Assembly (NCBI RefSeq): GCF_018139145.2
Contig: NC_059478.1
Coordinates: forward strand, 2,356,001-2,420,000
Direction: 5' to 3'
Length of the DNA stretch: 64,000 nucleotides
DNA from: Gymnogyps californianus
Taxonomy: Eukaryota; Chordata; Aves; Accipitriformes; Cathartidae
Shown here piece after piece: positions 1-11,832 of this stretch. The notes beneath the pieces were generated by a model, which searched no databases, was not told the origin of the DNA, and worked only from the letters and a program-made list of their open reading frames with translations. Position numbers and translations under genes: made by a program. Each line of letters starts with the position of its first letter. Within the stretch, counting starts at the first letter, position 1.

Positions 1-3000
1 TCATTTTGTCTGATCTAGAAATCCAGCTTTGCCCTCCCTTTCTTCTGCAGCCTTGAGTACCACCAGCAGCAAAAGGATGGAGTAGAGCTGCCTGAAGTTC
101 ATCCTTTTCCATACTCACAGTAATTGGCTTACCCATAGCTAGAAGCGCAACATCAGGTACTGTCAGACAATTGCTTGCAATTGATTCTGTAGGTTTCTCA
201 TTGTTATTAAATCAGATTCTTTTTTTTTCTTTTGGGAGATTAACATTAAGATTGAAGCCTTTTTGGTGCCAACACACATGCACTACCATGTAAACATCAT
301 AAATTAAACCTAGTTCTTTGAGTAAGTGAAAGATAAGGACTCTAAGGTGTTTGCATAGGTAATTACAGGAAAACGTGAATTTATTCGAACTTAATGTCTT
401 ACAGGTAAAACCGGAAGTATATAGTCAGCTAGATGATTTGCCTGATAAATGCATTTGTCTTCTTAATGAGCCTCTTTTCCTGAGGTAGTCTGAACAACTC
501 ATGTGTCTGAGCACATCATCAGTAAGCTTGAAAACTAAAAGTCAATATTTGGGAAGAATCCTTGCACCGAGATGCAGGACAACTTAAAGCTGAAAATCTC
601 AGCAGGGACACTTGCTAGCTGATGACAAGGCATGTTTGACATGTTGTTATTTAAATAGGATTAAGCATACAGAGCAAATGATGGAGGTGTGTTTAAAAGT
701 TCCCTTAAGCAGGAAAATTCCTCAATATTTTCACATACATTTGATCATCCTGGTGCCTTGGCTGACTGCTGCAGATCAGCTCCTGCAGCCCAAATACGCT
801 TTAACAAGGCAACTCAGGGGGACAAGGGTACCGAGTTGAGTTTCATGTCACTTGGCACGGCAAGCGCAAATTGCATTCGCAGGACCATCTGCTGAGATAG
901 CAATTCCTCTCCGTCAAAGAAAGAGCACATGGGTGGAAGCACTGTTAATACATTGTGCCTTTTAAATAAATCACTTTATGCATACACAGATCATGTAATG
1001 ATGTTTTTCATTTAGGATGATGTTTCTCTGAGGGCAGCGAAGTAATATAAAGTTTGCATCCATATGGAGTTTAGGGTTGTTTGCCCCATTAATCAGCAGA
1101 CAGTGCAAAGTATCTGTGCTAATAAAGCCTTCACATTGCACAGGCAAGTGTAACGTTCCTGTATCTTACCTGTATAAGAAGCAAACTGTCCTGATGGATG
1201 GAAAAAAAAAACCCAGAACAGATCTGGAGAGGAAGGAGGCTGAGGCTGTAACCTGGCTGGACAATGATGTGCTGCATGACCTCCTGAGGTTCTGCCAGTC
1301 AAGAAATTTTCCAGCTGAACAACCTTCCCTTGAAAAACAGCAATTCAACGGAAGCACAGCATTTTGAGCATTTTGTAGGAGTGTGTCGAGTATATCAAGA
1401 CATTTGACAGGATGAGGCAGAGAAGGTTTTATCTGTGAATATTTTATTTCGCCCATGAAGGAAAGGCTTTCAACTCAGAGCTGAGAAGAAGGAACTCCAG
1501 TTCCTGCGTACCCGCAGGTCCACATGCAGGGCTGCAACATTTTTAGCAGCATCCCTAGATATTTATTTGTGGGCTGCCAGGGAAGCGGTACTGCCAAATC
1601 TGGGATCTGTTGTCCTTCTGGCGTTTTAGACCAAATTCTACAATGGGCTCTGATTGCCCTCCTGCCTTCACAGAGTGCTTGTTGTAAGACTAGAGTTTGT
1701 GAAATGCTGTACTGGAAGCATCTCTCATGCCCCTCTGCCTGTAAAGCCGAGGGTCTGGGTCACAAGGGCTCCAGTTGTACATGAATCAGAGATACTGTAA
1801 TGTGAGAACAACAAAGAAGGTCTAGCGTAACTTCCCTACTCATAGAACTGCGTGTTGAGGGCACTTCCAGGTAGAAGCACCTGAGACCCCAGGGAAAACA
1901 AGTGCCAAAAGAGAAATGCTTTTCATTTAAGGGTAGTGAGGTAAATTTTCGTATTTGAAAAGAATAGTGATAAGTAGTAGTGATTTTTAATTTTTTTTTA
2001 AATTTTGGAATTTATAATTCTACTAGTCGGATAGCAAAATCCAAAATCAAATACTTGAAAGACGTTACTCATCATTGCATATTAGAGGAAGAATTAATAT
2101 CATGGACAGATTGGTGCTGTGCTTATAGGTATTTTTCTTTAAATAAATTTTAATTAGTGCTCTTAATATGTTCACAGCCTAGACACAGGTAGAGATTTTA
2201 CTGTTCCTCTTCATTCTCCCTTGCTGATATTTGACAGCTTTTGTTTATCAGCTAGTTTTATTATTACCAGCCCTAACATGCTCCAGTAGCCTCAGTGATC
2301 TGAGAGCACTGAAAAAATAAACCTTGAGAATGACAATGCTGGCAGCTTAGTGGAACAAAGAAGCCGACAAGCTACGCTTTAAAATGGCAATCAATATTAA
2401 CTTACATCACATTTTAGAAACAAGGTAGATTTGACAAATTGTATCAAAAACCTACCTCCAATTGACTTCTGTAAAGGAATGTTTCTCCTATATTCCATTT
2501 ATGTTTCTAGAGGTTATTGAAGTTGTTTAATAACGTTTTCATGTCATCGGAGAATTTGTTATTACAACTGAATATTTTATTTTTTGTGCTCAGAGAAAGA
2601 AAACTTTAATCAGTGAAAAAAAGACAAAGATACAGAAAAGATGTTCCAAATAGCTCAGTAACCTGTAAGTAACCAGGAGACATTAACATATTGTTTGCTG
2701 TCATCATAAGATAGCTTCTTACTGTCAGATGAGATTCACTTTATTAAGGCAAAACTCTTTCTCATAAAGATAGCAACATGGAAACTTTATGCATGATTGA
2801 TTCTTCACTAAATCTGCATGTAATTATTTTATCACAGTAGCACCAATGATATAGGGTCTACACAGACAAGGCCAGAGCCCTCCTCCAAAAACCTGAGACA
2901 CAGTTTCTCCATTCTTCACAAATAGCTGGACAGATCAACTTCTATGCCCAGAAAAAAGCCTTTCTGAAAAGACGACTGGGAATGTTGTTTAAGTGAAATG

Positions 3001-3164
3001 ATCTCTCTGAGCAAAGTTTACAAAGCACAAAGAAAAGCTACATGTCAAAATTGGGGAGAAAAAAGTGAAAGTACATATGATTTTTGTACATACAAAGAGG
3101 TATGTATTAGTTGCAGAATGAGATGCATGGAAACACTGAAGAAGGGCTACAAAATCATCTCCCT
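1..3164. other. Gene-free AT-rich block, no clear element
   Basis: No reading frame here resembles a known protein. The longest open frames (about 96 codons near 1077-1456) overlap on opposite strands, as expected by chance. A short inverted repeat (CAATTGC-TT-GCAATTG, 168-183) is visible. Around 1265-1290 a short string resembles the 3' end of old CR1 elements on the plus strand, but it is too short to call. The rest is unremarkable AT-rich intergenic or intronic sequence. Confidence 0.6.
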
Positions 3165-3169
3165 GTGCC

Positions 3170-3800
3170 AGGGAGGACCACCTGCACCTCTGCGGTATTC
3201 CTCTTGGATATATATACCTTGGTCTTAAAAACAGCCAGTGACAGAGATTATATAACCTCTTCAGACAATCTATTCCAGCACCTATTTCAAACTATTAGAA
3301 ATCTTGTGATAAGCCTAATTTAGCCTTATGATTAGCCTAAATTTCCCTTGCTGCCATCCAAGCCAATTAACTTTTTGCCCTGGCATGGAGACGAAACTAC
3401 TCAGCAGCACTAGACATACTGGAAGATTGGACTACATTGTCTCCCTTATGCCTTTTCTCCTCAAAAGTTAACCAACACAATTAACTCAATCTTTCCTTGT
3501 AGGTCGTGATTTCTAAACGTGTACTCTTGTTCTCTGCCTCTGGACTCCCTCTGATTAGCTCTCATCTTCCTTGAAGTGTGGTGCTCAACAACTGCCACTA
3601 AATGGAGCAAAGTCTTATTCCACTTATCTTATGAACAATTCTCCTTTTTCAACTTCTACATAAAATATTTGCTTTTTTAAAAAGCATGATCCACTGTAAT
3701 TCCCAGCTCCTTTTCTGAAGAACTCTGGCTAGTTAGCTAGTTTACTCCTAGCAAAGGATAGATCTTTTCAGCGTCCTTACTGAATGTCCTCAGAGACTGG
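3170..3800 (-). repeat. Old CR1 LINE fragment (3' part)
   Basis: Read on the plus strand, this is the reverse complement of the 3' part of a CR1 non-LTR retrotransposon. Recognisable blocks in order are: a 'TCTTAAAAACAGCCAGTGA' style segment near 3223; a segment on 'nnATTCCAGCACC' near 3270; 'TTTCCCTTGCTGCCATCCAA' near 3343; 'CAATCTTTCCTTGTAGGTC' near 3487; 'CTCTGGACTCCCTCTGATTAG' near 3538; and 'GAAGTGTGGTGCTCAACAAC' near 3573. The order and spacing follow ancient amniote CR1 subfamilies, and there are many substitutions and small gaps. It is 5'-truncated, as is usual for CR1, and has no coding capacity left. Boundaries are good to about 50 bp. Confidence 0.82.
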
Positions 3801-5158
3801 CTCGACTGGAAATTTATTCCCATTAAGACCAAACAAAATTTCATGAGGAAAATCAAGTGTGCCGATTTTAAGAAGAACATTTCATTGATTTCACGTCTGC
3901 AATAATCATTTCAGTTATGCAGAAAATGATTTATGACACACCGAACAACACTATCTATAAACAGAGCAAACACACATACTTCATTAATGGACTTGCATAA
4001 AAATTCATATTGTTTGATAATATTGGTCTAATATACCTACTCAGCCTATTATACAGATCAGGTTGAATTCTTCATTGCCAGGCACACCACGTAGTCATCT
4101 ACATCAATGGAAAAAAAAAACCCAACAGAATACTATCAAATTGAAATGGCCCGTAAGTCATATTGAACCAATAGAGCAAATTTCACAAGGCAGACATCAA
4201 AGAAAAATCAGTCCTGGACTGCTGTGCATTTCACATCCAAAGAGTCAATCTTGACTTTTAACAATTAGCAAAGGTAAATGCCAAAACATAACAATATGAA
4301 GTAGCAGTGTTAATCCAGATATCAGAGCAAAGGCGTAAGAAACGCTACAGCAAAAAACTGGGATTACAGATACTCAGTCAACCTTGAGCTAGCTAAATGC
4401 AAGCTGGCTTCCGGAAAAACAAGAGGAGCATATTCAGACAGTGCTGTTCACAAGTCCTGCACTCACTGAGGTTTTTTTCCTAAGGTCAGGCCTAGATCTG
4501 ATCTTTAAAAATGGGCAGATTTAGGAGCAAGTCTTGCTGAGAAGAGGGACACTGTGTGCAGGAGTGGTACAGTACGGGCCACAGGCACTGGGACAAGGCG
4601 GGTGGGTGGGAATCGGAAACAGCAGTGAACTTGTACAAATGGCAATGGTCAGAAATTGGCCAGCCTCGGGGCCTTTGCATATTTTGTGAACTTCTCCAGC
4701 GAACGTTGACCAAATTCGTTCCTTCTGATCACAGCGCACAACATCAGCACACGCCGCGGTTACCTGCTGCTCAACACAGGGACAACATGTGCGCGGGCTC
4801 AGCTCGCTCCTTGGCTGGGAACGGCTTTTGCATCACTCAGACAGACTCCAAGTGTCCTTATTTACAGAGCTCCACCTGTCCCCCTCCATTTCTTGGCTCC
4901 CGCTTCAGCACGCACCTCCAACAATTTTGTCATCTGCCAGCCAGGAACCGTGCTGCCCTAAAGATATGATATTAATGAGCAATCAGGCACGGCAGGTCTT
5001 AATGCTACGTACCCTATGGAGTCGAGTGAGAGTACCTCTCGTTCCGCTCGCTGCTTTCATAAGGCGCAGCCACTGTGCCAGCAAAGAGACGGGCACTAAC
5101 GGAAGGGCTTAGTTATGCAAAGAGGTGAGTAGCTGGCAGAGATGCACAATATGGAGGG

Positions 5159-5171
5159 TTTTTTTTTTTTT
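5159..5171. repeat. T13 homopolymer
   Basis: Thirteen T residues are followed by a short GA-rich stretch. This is simple sequence. It could be an eroded retroposon tail read on the opposite strand, but no body of an element is visible next to it. Confidence 0.9.
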
Positions 5172-8100
5172 CTTCGGGAGAGAGAGAGAAAGCTGCAGAA
5201 AGAAATAGCATGCAGTCTTTTTGTTTCTGAGCCCTTCCCATCTCTCTTCTCAGTATAAGCAAAAAGCCTGCAAAAATTGAATACAACATATACTGTTATT
5301 GTTATTATTATCCTTGCACTGTGAAGGGTGGAACAGGGTTTGTTCACCAGGGATGTCTACTGTATTTACTTTGCCTCCCTTTTCCAGTTAAATCCTCTCT
5401 TCATCTGCATTTCTCAGAACAGCACCTGGCTTGCTTTTATCATTACTATTTTAGTCCAAATTCTTATTTTTTTTCTTGTTAATTAAAACGTGATTTTGCT
5501 GAATTAGAATAAAATAACACTGGTGGCAACCATTACAGACAAAGGTCCCTCTGGATATCTTAGCAACATTTTTCTTATATCCTGCAGTTATTCTTGTTTC
5601 ACTGTTCTGCTTCATCCAGGGTTACAAAACGCGATCTAAAACCTTTAGACAGACACGTATGCTAAACTCTGGCATAAACTTTTAAGAATTTGATACTGGA
5701 TCTTCAAACAAACCAGCCACGGTTCTGGAGCCTGATTCTGCTTCCCGTTAGCCCGCTGCAGACCTGGAGAGGAGCTGAGCGATGGCAGGGGTGTAACTGC
5801 TGGGTGAAGCTGGTGGAGATTCAGATTTAAGCAGCTGATCTAGTTGATGAATGTGAAGATCTGAATCAGGACATAAAAACAGGTGCAGAGGCATGTCCTC
5901 GCATGGGATTATTGTATTTCTAACAGCAAGTACGGCTTGGATGGCCAGCATTCCATATGGGGTGGGAAGTGGAGGGAGCTGTTTCAGCATCACCTATAGA
6001 TCACCAATTAGCACTGAGCTCTTTAGCCTCTCCTTCCCTGCCCCAGAGCCCCTTTTGCTCAGCTAATTTCCTCTGTTCTTGTACCCAATCCCACCAGACA
6101 CCCTACCCACAAAACCTTTAAGCTGTCCCAGAAAAATCCCAGTATTTGGTCTCCCAAATGCTTCCTGACTCTCATCTTGCTCCAGACTTCCCTCTGTGCA
6201 AATGTGGCTCTCAGAGCCCCCAGTCTGGACCCTTCCCATCTCTCCTGGCCCCACTCTCCTCATCCAGAGCCCCAAATCTGTCAGAACATCACTGCACAGG
6301 GCGGGGAGAACCACCAAAGTTTTACTGTAAGACTTTGGCCAGAAATTCCCTCACTGCGCTTTCATGGACTTTCATGGACAACGAACTGGGAGAAGGTTTG
6401 ACACGAGCTGGCGTTTAATGGGTCTTTGTTGAAAATTGCATTAATTGAATTTTTAATTATGGCCATTTATCAGAAGCACAAAGCTAAAGAAATTCAGGGT
6501 CTTCTGTACAAATCAGAAAACTCAAGTTTTTAGCCAGCCTGATGCCAATTTTCAACAAAAGCTTTTGCCATTTTCAGCTGTGTCTGAAACACAAACCCCT
6601 ATACTGCAAGGGTGGCACCAGCGTGGGTGAGTCAGCACATCTGGCTGACCGTCATCATTCCCCACCACGTGTTTAGGGTGGGGAACAGTGCGTCTTATTT
6701 GTGAGTTCTTATTTCTGTGAAAAGAATGATTCATGCTTTTTTTTTTCCCCCAAAACCCTTTTTTTCTGAGAGTCTTTCACAGCTGCCTGGTCTGACATAC
6801 ATGCCACTCAAGGAAGTGAGGTAAAAGCCTAAACCAATTCTTGCTAATAAACTAATGCAAATGTAAGGAGGTGCTACCTGGATCATGCAATGGTAATGAG
6901 GACTCATCACTGCTCTTTAAGAGCAATGAAACACATATGTCAGTGAACAATGGTTTATATTACTTATCTCTTCCAAAGATGGATGACCAAGAAAGAGCCC
7001 CCTATACTTCCCATGTTCATTATATAATTTCATTCATATTCGTCTTCATTATCATCTAAAAAAACCAGAAGAGGACCTTCCTTCCTAAGCAGATAGCTGA
7101 GCGCAACCACTGACAGCGACACTTCTTCCTACGAATCCTATGCCCAAGGCCTGTGGCTAGCCCCAGGGAGTTACCCTATATACGTGATGTGTTATCTGCA
7201 TGACATACCATCATATTTGAGCCTCATATCATAACTGAGAGCCAAACTGTAATACAGCACCGCTGTTAACGTATAGGCAGGACTGGATTTGATTGCAGGT
7301 CCGCTGGTCACGCCAAGTATATCAGTTTTTTCTCCCACAGCACCCATCTCCTCTGCAGGACTCTGCTGCAGACAGAAAGCACTTACTGCCTGCAGGTAAA
7401 AGCTTGCTCTGGATTTTTTACCTTCTGCTCAGGGATTTCCTGGCCTTTCTCTTTTGTTCACCTACTATCATAGGTGAGACTGGGATCCTTGATATGTGCT
7501 TCAGCAGTGGGTTTTTGCTGCTCTTCTTACATTTTTGGACATTTGCTTAAAGCCTAACTAAGGTTGTAAGCATCAAGGGGTTTCTTTCGCTGCCAGGAGC
7601 AAACTGTTGTCCTAGTGTAGCCCTAAAGTTTTTTAAAATTAGTTTCAGAACTTGCTCAGACACTTGGGGACATTCGCTTGGCCTGATGAAGTTCAGGTCA
7701 AGACAGTATTAGGGCCTCAAGTTGTAAGTTTCTAGGTCTCAGCCAAGAGCAGTTATTTGGTGAAACACAGAAGCAACGAGACTATTTAATTAACCTGAAA
7801 TCTCCCACTGGCACAAAATTAAAGTTCTTTTGCCAGAATCATTAGTAATTTGCAAGCTCTGTTCAGCAGGAGAGTAACAGATATTTGATCAAATGTGCCC
7901 TTTCCAGGAAATGGCAGCCGTTACGAGGGGCGGGGGGGAGACACTCCAAAATTCATCCGATCAAGTAGAGCAATTTGGAATATGTCATGCTCAAAAGTCT
8001 GTTAACCCTCGCTGTCATTTCACAGAACATGCTGGAGGATGAAGATACTGCACTGCCTTCCCGCTCCCCTCAAACCTGACGTACAGCTTGATTTTAAATG

Positions 8101-8845
8101 GTTTTTAATACACACATTTAGACCCTACACGAAGGCAGTGGCAGGGAGGAAAGGAAGCAGATCCCTTGCCATCTTCCTTGACTAGGTCATGCCCTAAACT
8201 AGGAAAAGGCAATTATGTATTGCATATATAATTTATATTGGGCTTAGGCAGTTTTCAGGAGGTACAATTTTGTTTATTAAGATAGATACTATTAAATAAT
8301 TGCACACTTTATACATTTGAGTAGTCCCTATTTTATCACATTACTAGGTAAAGGAAAGGATGTTGGTAAAGCCCCACGGATGATTGTGGGAACCGTTGCT
8401 TTTTGTCAGGCTACATTAAGCTTCTCTATGGCAATGAGAGCAACACTCAAAATACAGCTGATGTGTCCTAGGGAATCTCTGCCGAGAACTGTACAACAAA
8501 GGTAACAGACCGTGGAGCTGTGTGCAGGCAGCACAGGCTGCGGGGAAGGAGCTAAGCGTCTACAGACACAGCAGAGGCAGCCCGGGAAACATGACCCCAA
8601 GGAAAAAGCAAAACAAAGCAGGGCTTATCTACACAGCACTGGCTGCAGGAGACAGTCTGGTGAGCAAAAAAGTACGGTCTCCTGCTGTTTTATTCTGCCC
8701 GTGTTCAAAGGCAGAACATTTTGTACTGTCCTCATAAATAAACGGGATTACATCATAGGATCGGTTATCCAAACAGCTCCGCTGCTGCTGTGGACTGGGT
8801 AACCACCTCAGTCAACAGCAGCAACAACACTCTTCTAATTTCACT

Positions 8846-8862
8846 AAAAAAAAAAAAAAAAA
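8846..8862. repeat. A17 homopolymer
   Basis: Seventeen A residues follow a CAACAACAC stretch. The preceding sequence was checked for a processed pseudogene body and none was recognisable, so it is listed as simple repeat only. Confidence 0.9.
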
Positions 8863-10083
8863 TGCTTGGAGATTACCAAAGAGGAAGCTTTGGTAAATGC
8901 GAGCTGCATTTTTCAAGCCTTTCATTTTTACAGGAAAATGTAACATTTCCTTTTGTCACCCTTAAAAATGAAAACCTATTCAAAGTGCTGGCACCCTCTG
9001 CAGAATGAAAATTCTTTTCTGGGGGGGAAATTTCTAAATTTAGGGAGCAAAAAGACTTCTGGGGACACAAGCCAGAGAAATCAGAAGACCTCTGTGATTA
9101 TCTCTTGCAATCTGCACTGGTCCCACAGTTTGTTGTACAGGGCAGCTACATTTAATGGAGGAAAAGCAAATAATGGAAAGTACATAAAGCTTTCCTCTTC
9201 TGACTACTGAGCGTTGTGTGCCATAGCAAGGAAAAATCCAGCACAGCTTTAAAATGAGCACACATTGATAAAAGAAACGAATACATAAATTTATGTCTGT
9301 GAGTTCCTGCAATGGTAAGCACAGCTAAGACGGGGAAGAGAAAGAAAGATCAAAAAAGTGGCAAATCTGGAAATCATTTTGATGAACTTGCTCAGAGTAT
9401 CTTGAAGTAATATACAAGATAAATGAGCCTGTTTGAAACCTGTAGTTTTTTTAAGCACTTTGTCAAGACAAGGAGAGATGAGGCTGAGCTGCCAAAAGAC
9501 AATATTTGTCCTGTACCTTTACATGGACCAGGAGTTTCCAGTTAACTGGCGCTAAAGATAATTGAATTAAAAACCTATATAAATGACAGATCTGTAATTT
9601 GAAGAGGAAAAAATGGTCTGAGCTAGAGATAATTCACGCAGAATCTTTTCCTATAATTTCACTTTGGTCATATGGACAATTTTAAGTAGAAAGCAGATCA
9701 TTTTCCTGTTTCTGACAGCCCACTGCTAGGATGAATATTTTTACGTATATGTGGCAGCAGACTGGAGCATGTACCCTGATGTGACTGCAATAGCTCCTGA
9801 CTTTGGGACACTCTCCCTGTCGGATCGGATCGGATCGTCACAGCAATGTGTTGACAACCACTGGATTTGCAGGTGGATCAGAACTGGGGGATATCTACAT
9901 GTCTACCTATCTGTAATACCTAGGTGACACAGATGGTTGTCTGTTAATAAGTGATTTAATTTTTTTTTTTTAGTCTGAAATAAATTTACAACCAGTTTGC
10001 TTTTTTTCTGAATTTCTTTCACCTTGAGCAATGGAAGTAAATTAAAGTCAGCTTCTGTTTCAGTACTCAGCCCATTGTTCTTA

Positions 10084-10720
10084 AGGATCACAGGGTAACT
10101 CAGGCTGGAAGGGATCTCAGGACGTTTCTGGTCCAACCTCCTGCTCAAGGCAGGGGCAGCTCTGGCATCAGACCAGGTTGCCCAGGGCTTGATCCAGTCA
10201 GGAGGTGAAAACCTTGGAGGATGGAGACGGCAAAATCTCTCTAGCCAGTCTGTGCCACTGTTTGAGCATCCTCATGGGGAAAAAGTTTCTCCTTACATCC
10301 AGTCTGAACATCTCCTGTTTCCGTTCTTGTCCATTGTCTCCCACCTCCTGAGGCCTCGCTCCAGTTTGTCAATGTTGATGTCCAAAACTGGACACAGCAT
10401 CTAGATGTGGTCTAAGGAGTGCTGAGCAGAGGGGGCTAATCTCCGCCTCAATCTCCTGGCCGTGCCCCTGTTCGTGCCACCCAGGATGCTGCTGCCCTCG
10501 GTGCTGCGGGCTCCCCTCCTCTTGCTGCCCCCAGCCCCCAGGGACTTTCCTGCAGAGCTGCCCCTGGCCAGGCAGGTCCAGCCTGGATGGCTGCTGGGGC
10601 TCTGCTTGCCCAGGGCAGGGCTTTGCAACCGTGAAGACTTCTGCTGTTCCCAATCTGTATTTAGCTTCTAATGACTCACGAGGTTCTCCCTTTGCAGAAT
10701 GAACGGCTGAAGCCCGAATT
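10084..10720 (-). repeat. CR1 LINE fragment, 3' part, about 640 bp
   Basis: This is the reverse complement of a CR1 3' region. The plus strand begins with the typical 'GGATCACAGGGTAACTCAGG' form, followed by 'GCTGGAAGGGATCTCAGGAC', 'CTGGTCCAACCTCCTGCTCA', 'AGGTTGCCCAGGGCTTGATC', 'GAGGATGGAGACGGCAAAAT', 'AAACTGGACACAGCATCTAG' and 'GTGCTGAGCAGAGGGGGCTA'. A GC-rich stretch to about 10620 then corresponds to the CCCCCAGG..CCTGCAGAGCTGC part of the element, and 'CTCACGAGGTTCTCC' lies near 10675. The right (element 5') edge is blurred. It is 5'-truncated and non-coding. A 143-codon minus-strand open frame (10369-10800) falls mostly inside it and is not a gene. Confidence 0.9.
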
Positions 10721-11686
10721 CCTCCAGGCACAGCCTCTAGCTCCTGCTGACTTCCTGTGGCTTGGGAAAAGAGATTTACGCTCTGCCCCAGTGCACCCAA
10801 CTGGATACAGCAACATGCTCAGGAGCTCAACTATACCAGATTCACCCTAAAACGAAGCCTTAGCTCAGTCTTCATGTTCTCCATCAGCAAAGAACTTAAA
10901 TCCCTTGACACTTGTCAAGTGCTTCCATGCCAGTCCATCCCTGTTATATGGAGCTTTCCTCTTCCAAAGTTACACTTTGGATGTTTTGATCCGGAGCGAC
11001 AGCCAGCGAGGGAACCAGCAGTGCAGCGAGAGCCCACGCAGATCCACCCATCTGGCTCAGTCAAGCCCGTCTTCACTTCACAAAGCAAATACAGCTGAAG
11101 TCTGGAGCAGAGTAAGGTCCTGAACCAGTTTTCCCAGGGCCCTGTTAGTGCTGTAATTATCCAATTATCCATCCACTCAGCTTTGCTTCCATAATATGCA
11201 CCAGTGCAATGTTTCTGTTGTGAAGCAGAAAGCTTACTTTCCTAACCGCCATTCAAAACAACTAATGCTGATTCAATTTTTATATTGACGCTTCTTTCAG
11301 ACAAAAACTTGGATTTTAATTCAATGAAAGTTTCCTCAGAAAATATTTTTTACCTTTAGCAGAGCTATCAAAAAATCTGTTTAGTTTCAGACAGAATAAA
11401 AGAAGCATATCTGGTTTTACTTATTTTGATCAGAAATTACATTATCAGGCATTGTTTACATTATTTTTTTCTTCAAATTTCCTCCTTCCTACTGCATGCC
11501 CTCCATGTTAAGATGGTCTGATAGCGATTCCACATCACCAATTTTAATCTTGCCACTTCTTGCAATGTGCTGTCCAATATAGCCGACAGTCTCACGGATA
11601 CACTTTCCAGAAGAAAATATCTCTCTTCAGTTTCTGCTCCCCCCGCCCTTTCTCTCTACCCTTTGCACTCTGCAATTTCATTGCGA
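10721..11686. other. Unique sequence between two CR1 fragments
   Basis: No recognisable gene or repeat. Open frames of 70-113 codons on both strands near 10757-11172 overlap each other, show no conserved domain, and begin inside the CR1 edge. The 11200-11650 part is AT-rich. Confidence 0.55.
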
Positions 11687-11832
11687 CTAAACTGTTCAAG
11701 GCCAGGTTGGACGGGACTTTGAGCAACCTGATCTAGTGACACATGTCCCTGCCGACAGCAGCGGGCTTGAACTAGATGATCTTTAAAGGTCCCTTCCAAC
11801 CCAGGCCATCCTATGACTCTGTTTCTGTATAC
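11687..11832 (+). repeat. CR1 LINE 3' tail
   Basis: The last ~145 bp of a CR1 element in plus orientation. It reads 'TTCAAGGCCAGGTTGGACGG', 'GAGCAACCTGATCTAGTG', 'ACTAGATGATCTTTAAAGGT', 'CCCTTCCAACCCAGGCCATC' and ends in a degenerate form of the CR1 3' octamer repeats (CCTATGACTCTGTTTCTGTAT). This is the classic avian CR1 3' end and one of the two best taxonomic indicators in the window. It is strongly 5'-truncated and is less diverged than the copy at 3170-3800. Confidence 0.95.

Larger units (their letters stand above)
3801..10083. other. Gene-free block with two motif-rich patches
   Basis: No conserved coding frame is visible. A patch at about 4740-5125 has more CpGs than its surroundings and ends in a consensus-like splice donor (GAG|GTGAGT, GT at 5125). 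A patch at 6425-6545 carries several TAAT-type homeodomain core motifs. A G-rich run lies at 7925-7939 and a short (CGGAT)3 repeat at 9821-9836. The frame at 4556-4969 (137 codons, plus strand) has no recognisable domain and overlaps frames on the other strand. Confidence 0.55.

Noticed and set aside
1080..1300. Old CR1 3' end on the plus strand
   Set aside because: Only about 24 bases around 1268-1291 (GACCTCCTGAGGTTCTGCC) resemble CR1. The upstream sequence does not follow the element.
4556..4969. 137-codon plus-strand frame as a coding exon
   Set aside because: It overlaps minus-strand frames of 72-73 codons and shows no domain. Length is within chance for a GC-richer patch.
8780..8870. 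Processed pseudogene with A17 tail
   Set aside because: No gene-like sequence precedes the tail and no flanking duplication was found.
10369..10800. 143-codon minus-strand frame as a gene
   Set aside because: Most of it is CR1 3' sequence. Its frame gives no known protein motif.
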